Source: Hydrogenophaga sp. IBVHS2 (GTDB lineage: Bacteria; Pseudomonadota; Gammaproteobacteria; Burkholderiales; Burkholderiaceae_C). Taken from it: a stretch of DNA of 64,000 bases. Numbering within the stretch: position 1 is the first letter of the stretch; the number at the start of each line of letters is the position of its first letter. Below, piece after piece: positions 33,567-41,791 of this stretch. A program made the position numbers and the translations under genes. The stretch spans positions 840,162-904,161 of the forward strand of contig NZ_NFUT01000002.1 in the NCBI RefSeq assembly GCF_002127215.1, read 5' to 3'. The notes under the pieces were generated by a model, which was not told where the DNA came from, did not search any database, and saw only the letters and a program-made list of their open reading frames with translations.

Positions 33567-34327
33567 GCGGGGGTCCGGTCGTTGCGGGAGGTCGGCAGGG
33601 CGGAGACGGTGTTGCTGCTCACGGGCTGCACATGCAGGCCGCACTCCTTGGCGTTGTCCTGTTCCCACCACCAGCGGCCGGCGCGGAAGTCCTCGCCCAC
33701 GCTGATGGCGCGGGTGCAGGGCTCGCAGCCGATGCTGGGGAAGAAGCGGTCGTGCAGCGGGTTGTAGGCCAGCTGGTGTTCGGCCACGAAGTGCCACACG
33801 TCGCCCCAGGTCCAGTCCACCAGGGGACTCACCTTCACGCGGCTGGGTTCGTGGATGACCTCGGCCGCCTCGGCGCGGGCATTCGACTGCTCGCGGCGCA
33901 GCCCGGTGATCCAGCCGTCCATGCCGGTGAGCGCGCGCGAGAGCGGCTCCATCTTGCGCAGGTCGCAACAGGCCTTGCGCAGGCCCACGCTGCGGAACAT
34001 GGCGTCATCGCCGTTCTGCTGCACGAAATGCACCACGGATTCCTGGACCGGGCGATAGATGTCGATGGTGCAACCGTAGCGCTGCTCGATCTGCGGGATC
34101 AGGGCCAGCGTCTCGGCGTGCAGGCGACCGGTCTCCAGCACGAAGATGCGGCTCTGGATGCCGGCCAGGTGGATCAGGTGGGTCACCACCACGTCTTCCA
34201 CTCCCAGGCTGGAGGCCTGGGTGAGGCGGGGGTGGCTGGCCGCCACCTCGCGCAGCAGCGCGATGGCCCGCTGCACGCGCTCGGCGTACTGGGCAGAGGG
34301 GCGGTCGTAGAGGTCGATGGCGCTCAT
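33563..34327 (-). CDS. cysH: Adenylylsulfate (APS) reductase CysH, 4Fe-4S type
   Basis: 254 aa. PP-loop-like SSLGVEDVVVTHLI, then the KACCDLRKMEPL and SIGCEPCTRA cysteine pairs that bind a [4Fe-4S] cluster in APS-specific reductases. The C-terminal catalytic Cys is in KECGLH. The cluster pairs and the lack of cysC indicate use of APS rather than PAPS. Confidence 0.94.
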   Translation of the reverse strand: MSAIDLYDRPSAQYAERVQRAIALLREVAASHPRLTQASSLGVEDVVVTHLIHLAGIQSRIFVLETGRLHAETLALIPQIEQRYGCTIDIYRPVQESVVHFVQQNGDDAMFRSVGLRKACCDLRKMEPLSRALTGMDGWITGLRREQSNARAEAAEVIHEPSRVKVSPLVDWTWGDVWHFVAEHQLAYNPLHDRFFPSIGCEPCTRAISVGEDFRAGRWWWEQDNAKECGLHVQPVSSNTVSALPTSRNDRTPA

Positions 34328-34341
34328 GTCGGGCTCCGGGT

Positions 34342-34737
34342 TCAGGCCGCTGCGGTGCTGCGGGTGAACAGCGGCGCGGGCTGCACCGCATCGCCCTGGT
34401 AGAACGCCGGGTAGTGGGTCAGCAGACGGCTTCCGTGGCCCAGGTCCTGGTCGGCGCGCAGCACCGCCTGGGTGAAGCCGCTGCGGGCCATCTGCACCAG
34501 CTGGTCGATCAGCACGTCGCCGGTGGCGCGGATCTGGCCGGCAAAGCCGAGGCGCCGGCGCAACAGGAAGGCCTGGCTGAAGGCGCGGCCGTCGACGAAC
34601 CGGGGGAACTGCAGTTCCACCACGTCGATGCCGGTCAGATCGGCCTCGCGCGGGTCGGCGTCGTTGGCCAGCACCAGCCGGCGGGTTTCGGGTTCCGGGG
34701 CCGCAAAGTCGGCGGCGCTGAAGAGTTCGATGGTCAT
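34342..34737 (-). CDS. DUF934 family protein of the sulfate operon
   Basis: 131 aa. Contains the family features FPRFVDGRAFSQAFLLR and LGFAGQIRATGDVLIDQL. DUF934 proteins are encoded beside sulfite reductase in many proteobacteria, and a role as an accessory or stabilising factor is presumed, not shown. It lies between cysI and cysH. Confidence 0.9.
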   Translation of the reverse strand: MTIELFSAADFAAPEPETRRLVLANDADPREADLTGIDVVELQFPRFVDGRAFSQAFLLRRRLGFAGQIRATGDVLIDQLVQMARSGFTQAVLRADQDLGHGSRLLTHYPAFYQGDAVQPAPLFTRSTAAA

Positions 34738-34761
34738 GTCGGGGCTCGTTCGGGTTCGGGC

Positions 34762-36546
34762 TCAGGCGGTGGCCGTGTCGGTGCGTGCGGTGGCGGTGCG
34801 CACCGCGTGGGCGGCGGCCTTGAAGGCATCGGGGCCGGTGCGGCGCAGCGTCGCCACGAAGGTTTCGCCGTCGGTGCGCTGCTGGCGGTAGGTGTCGAGC
34901 AGGGCCTCGATCACATCGGGCACCTCGCTGGCGGCGAACGACGGGCCGATCACCTTGCCGGGCACCGCGGTGCCCGAGAGCTTCGAGCCATCGGAGCCCC
35001 CCAGGGTGATCTGGTACCACTCCTGACCGTCCTTGTCGACGCCCAAGATGCCGATGTGCCCGCTGTGGTGGTGGCCGCAGCTGTTGATGCAGCCGCTGAT
35101 GTGCAGGTCGATCTCGCCCAGGTCGTGCAGCTCGTCCAGATCGCGGTAGCGCTCCAGCAGGGCCTGTGCCAGCGGCAGCGAGCGGGCGTTGGCCAGGTCG
35201 CAGAAGTCGCCGCCGGGGCAGCTGATCATGTCGGTCAGCAGGCCGATGTTCGGGCGGGCCAGTCCCAGGCGGCGGGCCTCTCGCCAGAGCTCGGGCAGGG
35301 CGTCGCAGCGGACCCAGGGCAGCACCAGGTTCTGGTCGTGGGTGACGCGGGCTTCACCGGCCGAGAAGCGCTCGGCCAGCTCGGCGGCGCGCTCCAGCTG
35401 CTCGGCCGTGGCATCGCCCGGGGCCTGGCCGACGCGCTTGAACGACAGCGTCACGGCGCGCAGATCGGGGTTGCGGTGCGGCTGCACGTTGCGGGTGAGC
35501 CAGCGGCTGAACTCGATGTCGTCCTCGGCCGCGGCCTTGAGGATGTGGGCGATCTTGGCATCGGCCGTCTTGCGGTCGCAGGACAGGTCGGGCGGCACGA
35601 AGCAGGCGCTGACGCGGTCGAGCTCGGCCTGGGTGATGGTGTGGGGTGCGCCGTCGATCTCGAGGATGTCGCGGTACTCGGCCTCCACCTGGTCGACGAA
35701 GGCCTGGCCTTCGGCCTTCACCAGGATCTTGATGCGGGCCTTGTAGGCGTTGTCGCGGCGGCCGAAGCGGTTGTAGGCGCGCACCACGGCCTCGAGGTAG
35801 TTGAGGATCTGGTTCCAGGGCAGGAACTCGCGCACCACAGTGCCGATGATGGGCGTGCGGCCCATGCCGCCGCCCACGCGCACCTGGAAGCCCAGCTCGC
35901 CATCGACGTTGTGCAGCAGGCGCAGGCCCACGTCGTGCCAGGGGGTGGCGGCACGGTCTTCGCGGGCGCCGGTGATGGCCACCTTGAACTTGCGCGGCAG
36001 GAAGGCGAATTCGGGGTGCAGGGTGCTCCACTGGCGCAGGATCTCGGCGAACGGGCGCGGATCGGCCACCTCGTCCACCGCCACGCCGGCCAGGGCGTCG
36101 GTGGTGATGTTGCGGATGCAGTTGCCGCTGGTCTGGATGCCATGCAGGTTGGCGCTGGCCAGCAGATCCATCACGTCGGCGGCACGGGCCAGCGGGATCC
36201 AGTTGAACTGCACATTCTGCCGGGTGGTGAAGTGGGCCGTGCGGTCGGGCAGCGTGGGCACCTGGCTCAGACCGGCGTTGGCCTGGGAGGTGTCGTGGTC
36301 GTCCTTGTGGTCGTAGTCGCGCGCCACGGTTGCCAGCACCCGCAGCTGGTGGCTGTTGATCTCGCCATAGGGCACGGCTACCCGCAGCATGGGCGCAAAG
36401 CGCTGCACATACCAGCCGTTCTGCAGGCGCAGCGGCTTGAAGGCTTCGTCGGCCAGGGTGCCGGCCTGCCAGCGCTGGAGCTGGTCGCGGAACTGGGCGG
36501 CTCGGCCCTGCAGGAAGGCCCGGTCAAAGTCGTTGTATTGGTACAT
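34762..36546 (-). CDS. cysI: Assimilatory sulfite (nitrite/sulfite) reductase hemoprotein
   Basis: 594 aa with two ferredoxin-like half domains. The sirohaem/4Fe-4S ligands are CPGGDFC (~441) and CINSCGHH (~482). TSGNCIRNI belongs to the first repeat. It reduces sulfite to sulfide. No cysJ flavoprotein is adjacent, so electrons probably come from ferredoxin; fdxA and a ferredoxin reductase lie in the same strand run. It starts 39 bp after the tauE-like gene. Confidence 0.93.
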   Translation of the reverse strand: MYQYNDFDRAFLQGRAAQFRDQLQRWQAGTLADEAFKPLRLQNGWYVQRFAPMLRVAVPYGEINSHQLRVLATVARDYDHKDDHDTSQANAGLSQVPTLPDRTAHFTTRQNVQFNWIPLARAADVMDLLASANLHGIQTSGNCIRNITTDALAGVAVDEVADPRPFAEILRQWSTLHPEFAFLPRKFKVAITGAREDRAATPWHDVGLRLLHNVDGELGFQVRVGGGMGRTPIIGTVVREFLPWNQILNYLEAVVRAYNRFGRRDNAYKARIKILVKAEGQAFVDQVEAEYRDILEIDGAPHTITQAELDRVSACFVPPDLSCDRKTADAKIAHILKAAAEDDIEFSRWLTRNVQPHRNPDLRAVTLSFKRVGQAPGDATAEQLERAAELAERFSAGEARVTHDQNLVLPWVRCDALPELWREARRLGLARPNIGLLTDMISCPGGDFCDLANARSLPLAQALLERYRDLDELHDLGEIDLHISGCINSCGHHHSGHIGILGVDKDGQEWYQITLGGSDGSKLSGTAVPGKVIGPSFAASEVPDVIEALLDTYRQQRTDGETFVATLRRTGPDAFKAAAHAVRTATARTDTATA

Positions 36547-36585
36547 GGCAGGGGCAGATGCAGAAACAGAAAACGGGATCGGAGT

Positions 36586-37377
36586 TCAGAAGGCGATCAG
36601 CTTGACGCCGGCATAGGCCAGCAGCAGCGACAGCAGCGAGCGCACCAGCCGCTCGGGGGTGTGGCGCATCAGCCGGGTGCCCAGCCAGATGCCGGGCAGC
36701 GAGCCGGTCAGCAACAGGCCCAGCAGCGACCAGTTCACCGAACCCAGCGTGGCGTGGCCCAGACCGGCCAGCAGTGTCAGCGGCACGGCGTAGGCGATGT
36801 CGGCCGCCACGATGCGGGGCAGCGGCAGCAGCGGGAAGAGGATCAGCAGCACCGAGACCCCGATGGCGCCCGCACCCACCGAGGTGAGCGTCACCAGACA
36901 GCCGATCACCGCACCGAACAGCACCGGCAGGGCCGGGTGGCGGGCGCGGGTGGCGCGCTCCAGGTCGGCGTCGTGCACGGTGCGCGGCACCTGCCGGCCG
37001 CGCGCAGCCTTGTAGAGCATGGCCGCAGCGGTCAGCAGCAGGGCCACGCCCAGGGTGCTGGTCATCAGCGACTGGGCCTGCGGCGATGCCGGACCCAGCC
37101 GGTGCAGGGCATACAGGGTGGCCAGGGCGGCCGGGATGCTGCCCAGGCACAGCTGTCCCACCACCCGCCACGGCACCAGGCGCTGCCGGGCCAGGCTGAG
37201 CGTGCCGCCCAGCTTGGTGAAGGCTGCGAACAGCAGATCGGTGCCGATGGCCAGGTAGGGTTTGACGCCGAAGAAGAAGATCAGGATCGGCGTCATGAGC
37301 GAGCCGCCACCGACCCCGGTCAGGCCGACGATGAGGCCGACGGCAAAACCGGCAAGGACGATGGCGTATTCGGGCAT
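36586..37377 (-). CDS. TauE/SafE family membrane transporter
   Basis: 263 aa with about eight membrane helices and the paired TauE motifs VGLIVGLTGVGGGSLMTP and CLVTLTSVGAGAIGVSVL. The family exports or imports sulfite, sulfonates or related anions. As the first gene of the cys operon it may handle sulfite or sulfate-related anions. ATG 37377 is preferred; a GTG at 37386 adds three residues. Confidence 0.88.
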   Translation of the reverse strand: MPEYAIVLAGFAVGLIVGLTGVGGGSLMTPILIFFFGVKPYLAIGTDLLFAAFTKLGGTLSLARQRLVPWRVVGQLCLGSIPAALATLYALHRLGPASPQAQSLMTSTLGVALLLTAAAMLYKAARGRQVPRTVHDADLERATRARHPALPVLFGAVIGCLVTLTSVGAGAIGVSVLLILFPLLPLPRIVAADIAYAVPLTLLAGLGHATLGSVNWSLLGLLLTGSLPGIWLGTRLMRHTPERLVRSLLSLLLAYAGVKLIAF

Positions 37378-37455
37378 GGCCGGCACTGTAGGCGCGGCTC
37401 TTTATATGCCAAACGATTTTTTATTCATGCGGGTATTCCGCCCAAGAATAAAGAC
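37378..37455 (-). promoter_or_regulatory. Upstream region of the sulfate-assimilation operon
   Basis: On the minus strand an AT-rich block (GAATAAAAAATCGTTTGGCA) runs into TATAAA. A -10 with no good -35 and AT-rich upstream DNA fits an activator-dependent, CysB-type promoter. A CysB-family regulator is encoded at 48747-49691. Confidence 0.4.
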
Positions 37456-38613
37456 TCAGGCGGCGCGGCGCGTCTGCCGCCAGGCGAACCGGGCGGGGTC
37501 GATGGCAGTCCACAGGTCGGCGTCGGCCTGCACGGCGGCGCCATCCATCTGCTCGGCCAGACGCTGGGCGCACCAGGCGGACAAGGTCAGGCCCCGGGAG
37601 CCCAGGGCACACAGCGTGAACAGGCCCGGCAGGCGCGGTGTGTCCGCCGCACCCGGTCGCCAGCGGCGGCGTTCCGCACGGGCGCGCTCGGCCTGAAGCG
37701 CGGCGGGGTCGGGCAGGGCGCCGCACAGGGGCAGCCGGTCCAGCGAAGCGCATCGCACCTGGGCCCAGCCCAGCAGCTGGCCCATGGCCATGGACCTTTC
37801 AAAGGCCTCGGCACCGGCCGGGTGCAGCGCCCGCAGGCTGTCCAGGTTGCGCCGGTGGGCCTCGGCCCGGACGTCGGTGTGGGTGGTGCCGCGTTCGTAG
37901 GTCGAGCCCATGGACCATATCCGCTCAGGCCAGGCCGGCGGCAGTCCGGCGTCGCGGTATTCGGGCACGAAGACACCGTTGTCCCGCTGAGGCCCCTCGG
38001 CCAGTGGCGGGCCGGCGAGCGCACCCAGGCTCATCTGGCCCTGCACCGGTCGCAGCGGCAGCCAGTCGGCGGTGATGCCGGCACCGGTCAGCAGGGACAG
38101 GCTGCCGATGGCACCGGTGACAGCCACCACCGGGGACGTTGCCCATGGCCGGCCTGTGGCGTCCTGCACCTGCCAGGCCGGCGAACCGTCGGGTCGGGCC
38201 AGCCGGGCCACCGGTGCGTTCCAGCGGGTGGTCAGCCGGCCGGTGGCCTGGGCGGCGGTCAGCCAGGCCTGCACCAGCGCCCCGGGGCGCACCAGGGCCG
38301 CGGGCCAGACGCCCCGGTCATGCCCGTGGTTGTGCACCTGACAGGGCTGCCAGCCGGCACCCGTCGGCACCCATGATTCCAGTTCGGCCCGGGTGGCGGC
38401 AACGCCCAGCGCGGTGAGGCGTGACAGCGGCGTGGGGGCCCGGGTGACATGGGGGCTGAGCATGCCCACCGGCAGGGCGCTGGCACCGCGGGCCGGGCCA
38501 TCGGCGGCATCCAGCAGGTCGACCCGCCAGCCGCGCACCACCAGGGCATGGGCCAGAGCGGCGCCGGCCAGCCCTGCGCCGACCACCGTGGCGTGGCGCT
38601 GCGGATCGGTCAC
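37456..38613 (-). CDS. FAD-dependent oxidoreductase, MnmC C-terminal domain type
   Basis: 385 aa. FAD-binding VVGAGLAGAALAHALVVRGW, then ARGASALPVGMLSPH, and at the end LCALGSRGLTLSAWCAQRLA; these match the oxidase half of MnmC, which removes the carboxymethyl group in mnm5s2U34 synthesis. The methyltransferase half normally fused in front is absent. GTG 38613 gives the expected N-terminus; the frame extends upstream to 38673 but overlaps the neighbouring gene. Confidence 0.82.
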   Translation of the reverse strand: MTDPQRHATVVGAGLAGAALAHALVVRGWRVDLLDAADGPARGASALPVGMLSPHVTRAPTPLSRLTALGVAATRAELESWVPTGAGWQPCQVHNHGHDRGVWPAALVRPGALVQAWLTAAQATGRLTTRWNAPVARLARPDGSPAWQVQDATGRPWATSPVVAVTGAIGSLSLLTGAGITADWLPLRPVQGQMSLGALAGPPLAEGPQRDNGVFVPEYRDAGLPPAWPERIWSMGSTYERGTTHTDVRAEAHRRNLDSLRALHPAGAEAFERSMAMGQLLGWAQVRCASLDRLPLCGALPDPAALQAERARAERRRWRPGAADTPRLPGLFTLCALGSRGLTLSAWCAQRLAEQMDGAAVQADADLWTAIDPARFAWRQTRRAA

Positions 38614-38623
38614 GGTGGTGTGG

Positions 38624-38899
38624 TCAGGCGGCCGGCGGCGGCACGTAGCCGGCCGCAGCGTCGGCGCCTTCACCGAAGAAATGCTTCTCCATCTGGCGGG
38701 CCAGGTACTGGCGGGCGCGGGCGTCGGCCATGTTCAGGCGGTTCTCGTTGAGCAGCATGGTCTGGTGCTTGAGCCAGGCGGCCCAGGCCTCCTTGCTGAC
38801 GCTCTCGAAGATCTTCTTGCCCAGCTCGCCGGGGTAGGGCGGGAAATCGAGGCCTTCGGCTTCCTTGCCGAGCTTGATGCATTGAACAGTGCGTGCCAT
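38624..38899 (-). CDS. yggX: Fe(2+)-trafficking protein (YggX family)
   Basis: 91 aa. [19 protein letters not shown] with the single conserved Cys, and [18 protein letters not shown], are diagnostic. It protects Fe-S enzymes from oxidants and is usually linked to mutY. Here it lies 10 bp before the MnmC-like gene. The C-terminus has an Ala/Pro extension. Confidence 0.95.
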   Translation of the reverse strand: MARTVQCIKLGKEAEGLDFPPYPGELGKKIFESVSKEAWAAWLKHQTMLLNENRLNMADARARQYLARQMEKHFFGEGADAAAGYVPPPAA

Positions 38900-39066
38900 G
38901 GTGTGTCCGTAGGGTTTCGTTAGAAGCCGAAGTTATATCGGTCAGAAGAAATGCGTCGTTCCCGTCATGGACGGGACGCGGCATCATGCCGGGCCGCCAC
39001 TGTAGCAAGGTCCTGCTGTCCGCAAGGCCGTCAGGGCCGCCCCGCGCCCGATCGGGGCCGGTTTTT

Positions 39067-39072
39067 TACAAT
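39067..39072 (+). promoter_or_regulatory. Putative -10 of fpr
   Basis: TACAAT preceded by a T run (GGTTTTTTACAATACG), 26 bp before the ATG. The upstream CGATCGGGGCCGG stretch gives no clear -35. The region 38900-39098 otherwise shows no gene. Confidence 0.4.
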
Positions 39073-39098
39073 ACGAGCTTCCCTCCACAGGATTTCCC

Positions 39099-39869
39099 AT
39101 GAGTGCATTTCTGGAAGAGCGCGTGCTGAGCGTTCACCACTGGACCGACCGGCTCTTCAGCTTCACCACCACCCGCGACACCTCGCTGCGCTTCTCCAAT
39201 GGCCACTTCACCATGATCGGCCTGAAGGTGGACGGCAAGCCCCTGCTGCGGGCCTACAGCATCGTCAGCCCCAACTGGGCCGAGCACCTGGAGTTCCTGA
39301 GCATCAAGGTGCAGGACGGTCCGCTCACCTCCCGCCTGCAGCACATCCAGGTGGGCGACACCATCATCGTGGGGCGCAAGCCCACCGGCACCCTGCTGAT
39401 CGACTACCTGCTGCCGGGCAAGCGCCTGTATCTGCTGGGCACCGGCACCGGCCTGGCACCGTTCCTGAGCATCGTGCGCGACCCGGAAACCTACGAACGC
39501 TTCGAGCAGGTCATCGTGGTGCATGGGGTGCGCCAGGTCAACGAGCTGGCCTACCGCGAGCTGCTCAGCCATGACCTGCCCAAGGACGAGTTCCTGGGCG
39601 AGATGGTCCAGCAGAAGCTGCTGTACTACCCCACCGTCACCCGGGAGCCGTTTGTCCACCAGGGCCGCATCCCGCAGCTGCTGGCCGACGGCATCATCGC
39701 CAAGGACCTGGGCATCCCGCTGCTCAACCCGGCCGAGGACCGCGTGATGATCTGCGGCAGCCCGGAGATGCTGCGCGACCTCAAGGCCCTGTGCGAGAAG
39801 TCCGGCTTCAAGGAAGGCAACACCACCACGCCGGGCGACTTCGTCATCGAGCGGGCCTTCGTCAGCTGA
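39099..39869 (+). CDS. fpr: Ferredoxin/flavodoxin-NADP+ reductase
   Basis: 256 aa, plant-type FNR fold. FAD-binding LLRAYSIVSPNW (RxYS motif) and NADP-binding LLGTGTGLAPFLSI; ends DFVIERAFVS, the family C-terminus. It supplies reduced ferredoxin or flavodoxin, often in oxidative stress. It is distinct from the TrxR-like reductase at 29873. Its stop overlaps the dsbB start. Confidence 0.95.
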   Translation: MSAFLEERVLSVHHWTDRLFSFTTTRDTSLRFSNGHFTMIGLKVDGKPLLRAYSIVSPNWAEHLEFLSIKVQDGPLTSRLQHIQVGDTIIVGRKPTGTLLIDYLLPGKRLYLLGTGTGLAPFLSIVRDPETYERFEQVIVVHGVRQVNELAYRELLSHDLPKDEFLGEMVQQKLLYYPTVTREPFVHQGRIPQLLADGIIAKDLGIPLLNPAEDRVMICGSPEMLRDLKALCEKSGFKEGNTTTPGDFVIERAFVS

Positions 39870-40378
39870 TGGCCGCGCTGCTTCACCTCGTGTCCCACCA
39901 GCCCCGGCGCGTGCTGGGGCTGGTGGCGCTGGCCTGCGTGGCCATGCTGGCTTTCGGTCTGTACCTGCAGCATGTGGTGGGCCTGGAGCCGTGCCCCATG
40001 TGCATCGTGCAGCGCTACGCCATGATCCTGGTGGCCGTGCTGGCCGGCGTCGGGGCCTTCGTGGCCCGACCGGGTCTGCGCAACGGGCTGGTGCTTGGGG
40101 CGGGTGCGTTCGCGGTGTTCGGTGCCTTCACGGCGGCGCGCCAGAGCTGGCTGCAGTGGTTCCCGCCCGAGGTGCTGACCTGCGGCCGCGACTTCTACGG
40201 AATGATCGAATCGTTCCCGCTCAAGCGGGCCGTGCCCATGATCTTCCGGGGCAGCGGCGACTGCTCCGTCATCGACTGGACCTTCCTGGGCCTGTCGATT
40301 GCCAACTGGTCGTTCCTGGTCTTCGTGGGCTTCACGCTCACCGCCGCACTGCTGTGGGTGAAACGGCCGCGCGGCTGA
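39869..40378 (+). CDS. dsbB: Disulfide bond formation protein B
   Basis: 169 aa with four membrane helices. The quinone-side pair is CPMC in GLEPCPMCIVQRY. The DsbA-side pair is in LTCGRDFYG and GSGDCSVIDW. It reoxidises DsbA and passes electrons to quinone. It overlaps fpr by one base, although no functional link is obvious. Confidence 0.94.
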   Translation: MAALLHLVSHQPRRVLGLVALACVAMLAFGLYLQHVVGLEPCPMCIVQRYAMILVAVLAGVGAFVARPGLRNGLVLGAGAFAVFGAFTAARQSWLQWFPPEVLTCGRDFYGMIESFPLKRAVPMIFRGSGDCSVIDWTFLGLSIANWSFLVFVGFTLTAALLWVKRPRG

Positions 40379-40385
40379 CGTGCGG

Positions 40386-40399
40386 GGGCTGATCAGCCC
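40386..40399. other. Perfect 14-bp palindrome at the dsbB/argA convergence
   Basis: GGGCTGATCAGCCC overlaps the argA stop codon. It has no T tract, so any terminator activity would be weak. Confidence 0.4.
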
Positions 40400-41733
40400 A
40401 GCTTCTTGACCAGCACCTGGCTGCGCCGGTCCCAGTTGTACTTGCGCTTGCGCGCCTCGGGCAGCCAGTCGGCATTGACCTGCACGAAGCCGCGCTTGAG
40501 GAACCAGTGCATGGTGCGGGTGGTGAGCACGAAGATGCTCTGCAGACCCTGGGCCTTGGCGCGTGCTTCGATGCGCTTGAGCAGCCGTTCGCCGTCGCCC
40601 TGGCTCTGGGCCTGGGTCGAGACGGTGAGCGCCGCCATTTCGCCGGTGCGTTCTTCCGGGTAGGGGTAGAGCGCCGCGCAGCCGAAGATCACCCCGTCGT
40701 GCTCGATGATGGTGTAGTTGGCCGCGTCGCGTTCGATCTCGGTGCGGTCGCGCTTGACCAGGGTGCCGTCGTTCTCGTAGGGCTCGATCAGCGCCACGAT
40801 GCCGCTGACATCGTCGATGGTGGCCTCGCGCACGCTCTCCAGCTTTTCGTCCACCACCATGGTGCCGATGCCGTCGTGGGTGTAGATCTCCAGCAGCAGC
40901 GCACCGTCCACCGAGAAGGGCAGGATGTGGCTGCGGTCCACGCCGCCTTCGCAGGCGCGGATGCAGTGCTGCAGGTAGAAGGCGGTGTCGGTGGGCTTGT
41001 CGGCCTTGGGCAGGCTCTCCAGCATGCGGCGGGCATCGGCCAGCGGCAGCTCGGTGTCGATGTCGCTGTCCGGGTCGTTGGCATCCACCCGCACGCCGGG
41101 CACTTCGGTCAGGAACATCAGCTTGTCGGCCTGCAGGGCCACGGCCACCGAGGTGGCCACGTCTTCCATGGTCAGGTTGAAGGCCTCGCCGGTGGGCGAG
41201 AAGCCGAAGGGTGAGAGCAGCACCAGGGCGCCCATGTCGAGCGTGCGCTGGATGCCGTCGGTGTCGACCTTGCGCACCAGACCGGAGTGCATGAAGTCCA
41301 CCCCGTCGATCAGGCCCACCGGGCGCGCGGTGATGAAGTTGCCCGAGATCACCCGCACCGTGGCGCCGGCCATGGGGGTGTTGGGCAGGCCCTGGCTGAA
41401 GGCGGCCTCGATCTCGTAGCGCAGCTGGCCGGCGGCCTCCTGGGCGCAGTCCAGCGCCACCGAGTCGGTGATGCGCATGCCGTGGGAATAACGGGCCTCG
41501 TGGCCCTTGAGGCGCAACTGCTCGTTGACCTGCGGCCGGAAGCCGTGCACCAGCACGATCTTCACGCCCATGCTCTGGATCAGGGCCAGGTCCTGCGCGA
41601 TGTTCTGCAGCTTGCCCGCTGCAATGGCTTCACCGGCGATGCCGACCACCAGCGTGTTGCTGCGGTGCTTGTGGATGTAGGGCGCCACCGAGCGGAACCA
41701 CGGCACGAAGGTGAAATTGAAGACGTTGGACAT
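40393..41733 (-). CDS. argA: N-acetylglutamate synthase
   Basis: 446 aa, classic two-domain ArgA. An amino-acid-kinase-like domain (about 25-290, VHGFRPQVNEQLRLKG) is followed by a GNAT acetyltransferase (about 300-446, GEMAALTVSTQAQSQGDGERLL). It starts arginine synthesis and is normally feedback-inhibited by arginine. It is divergent from hrpA. Confidence 0.95.
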   Translation of the reverse strand: MSNVFNFTFVPWFRSVAPYIHKHRSNTLVVGIAGEAIAAGKLQNIAQDLALIQSMGVKIVLVHGFRPQVNEQLRLKGHEARYSHGMRITDSVALDCAQEAAGQLRYEIEAAFSQGLPNTPMAGATVRVISGNFITARPVGLIDGVDFMHSGLVRKVDTDGIQRTLDMGALVLLSPFGFSPTGEAFNLTMEDVATSVAVALQADKLMFLTEVPGVRVDANDPDSDIDTELPLADARRMLESLPKADKPTDTAFYLQHCIRACEGGVDRSHILPFSVDGALLLEIYTHDGIGTMVVDEKLESVREATIDDVSGIVALIEPYENDGTLVKRDRTEIERDAANYTIIEHDGVIFGCAALYPYPEERTGEMAALTVSTQAQSQGDGERLLKRIEARAKAQGLQSIFVLTTRTMHWFLKRGFVQVNADWLPEARKRKYNWDRRSQVLVKKLG

Positions 41734-41791
41734 CGGCGGGTGAGGGCGGCGGGATAATGTCGGGTTGCCCGATTTTGACCGAAGTTCCCGC

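Noticed and set aside
34414..38376. A 1320-codon plus-strand open frame across the cys cluster
   Set aside because: It is antisense to cysI, DUF934, the tauE-like gene and the MnmC-like gene, all with clear motifs. High GC makes long antisense frames common.
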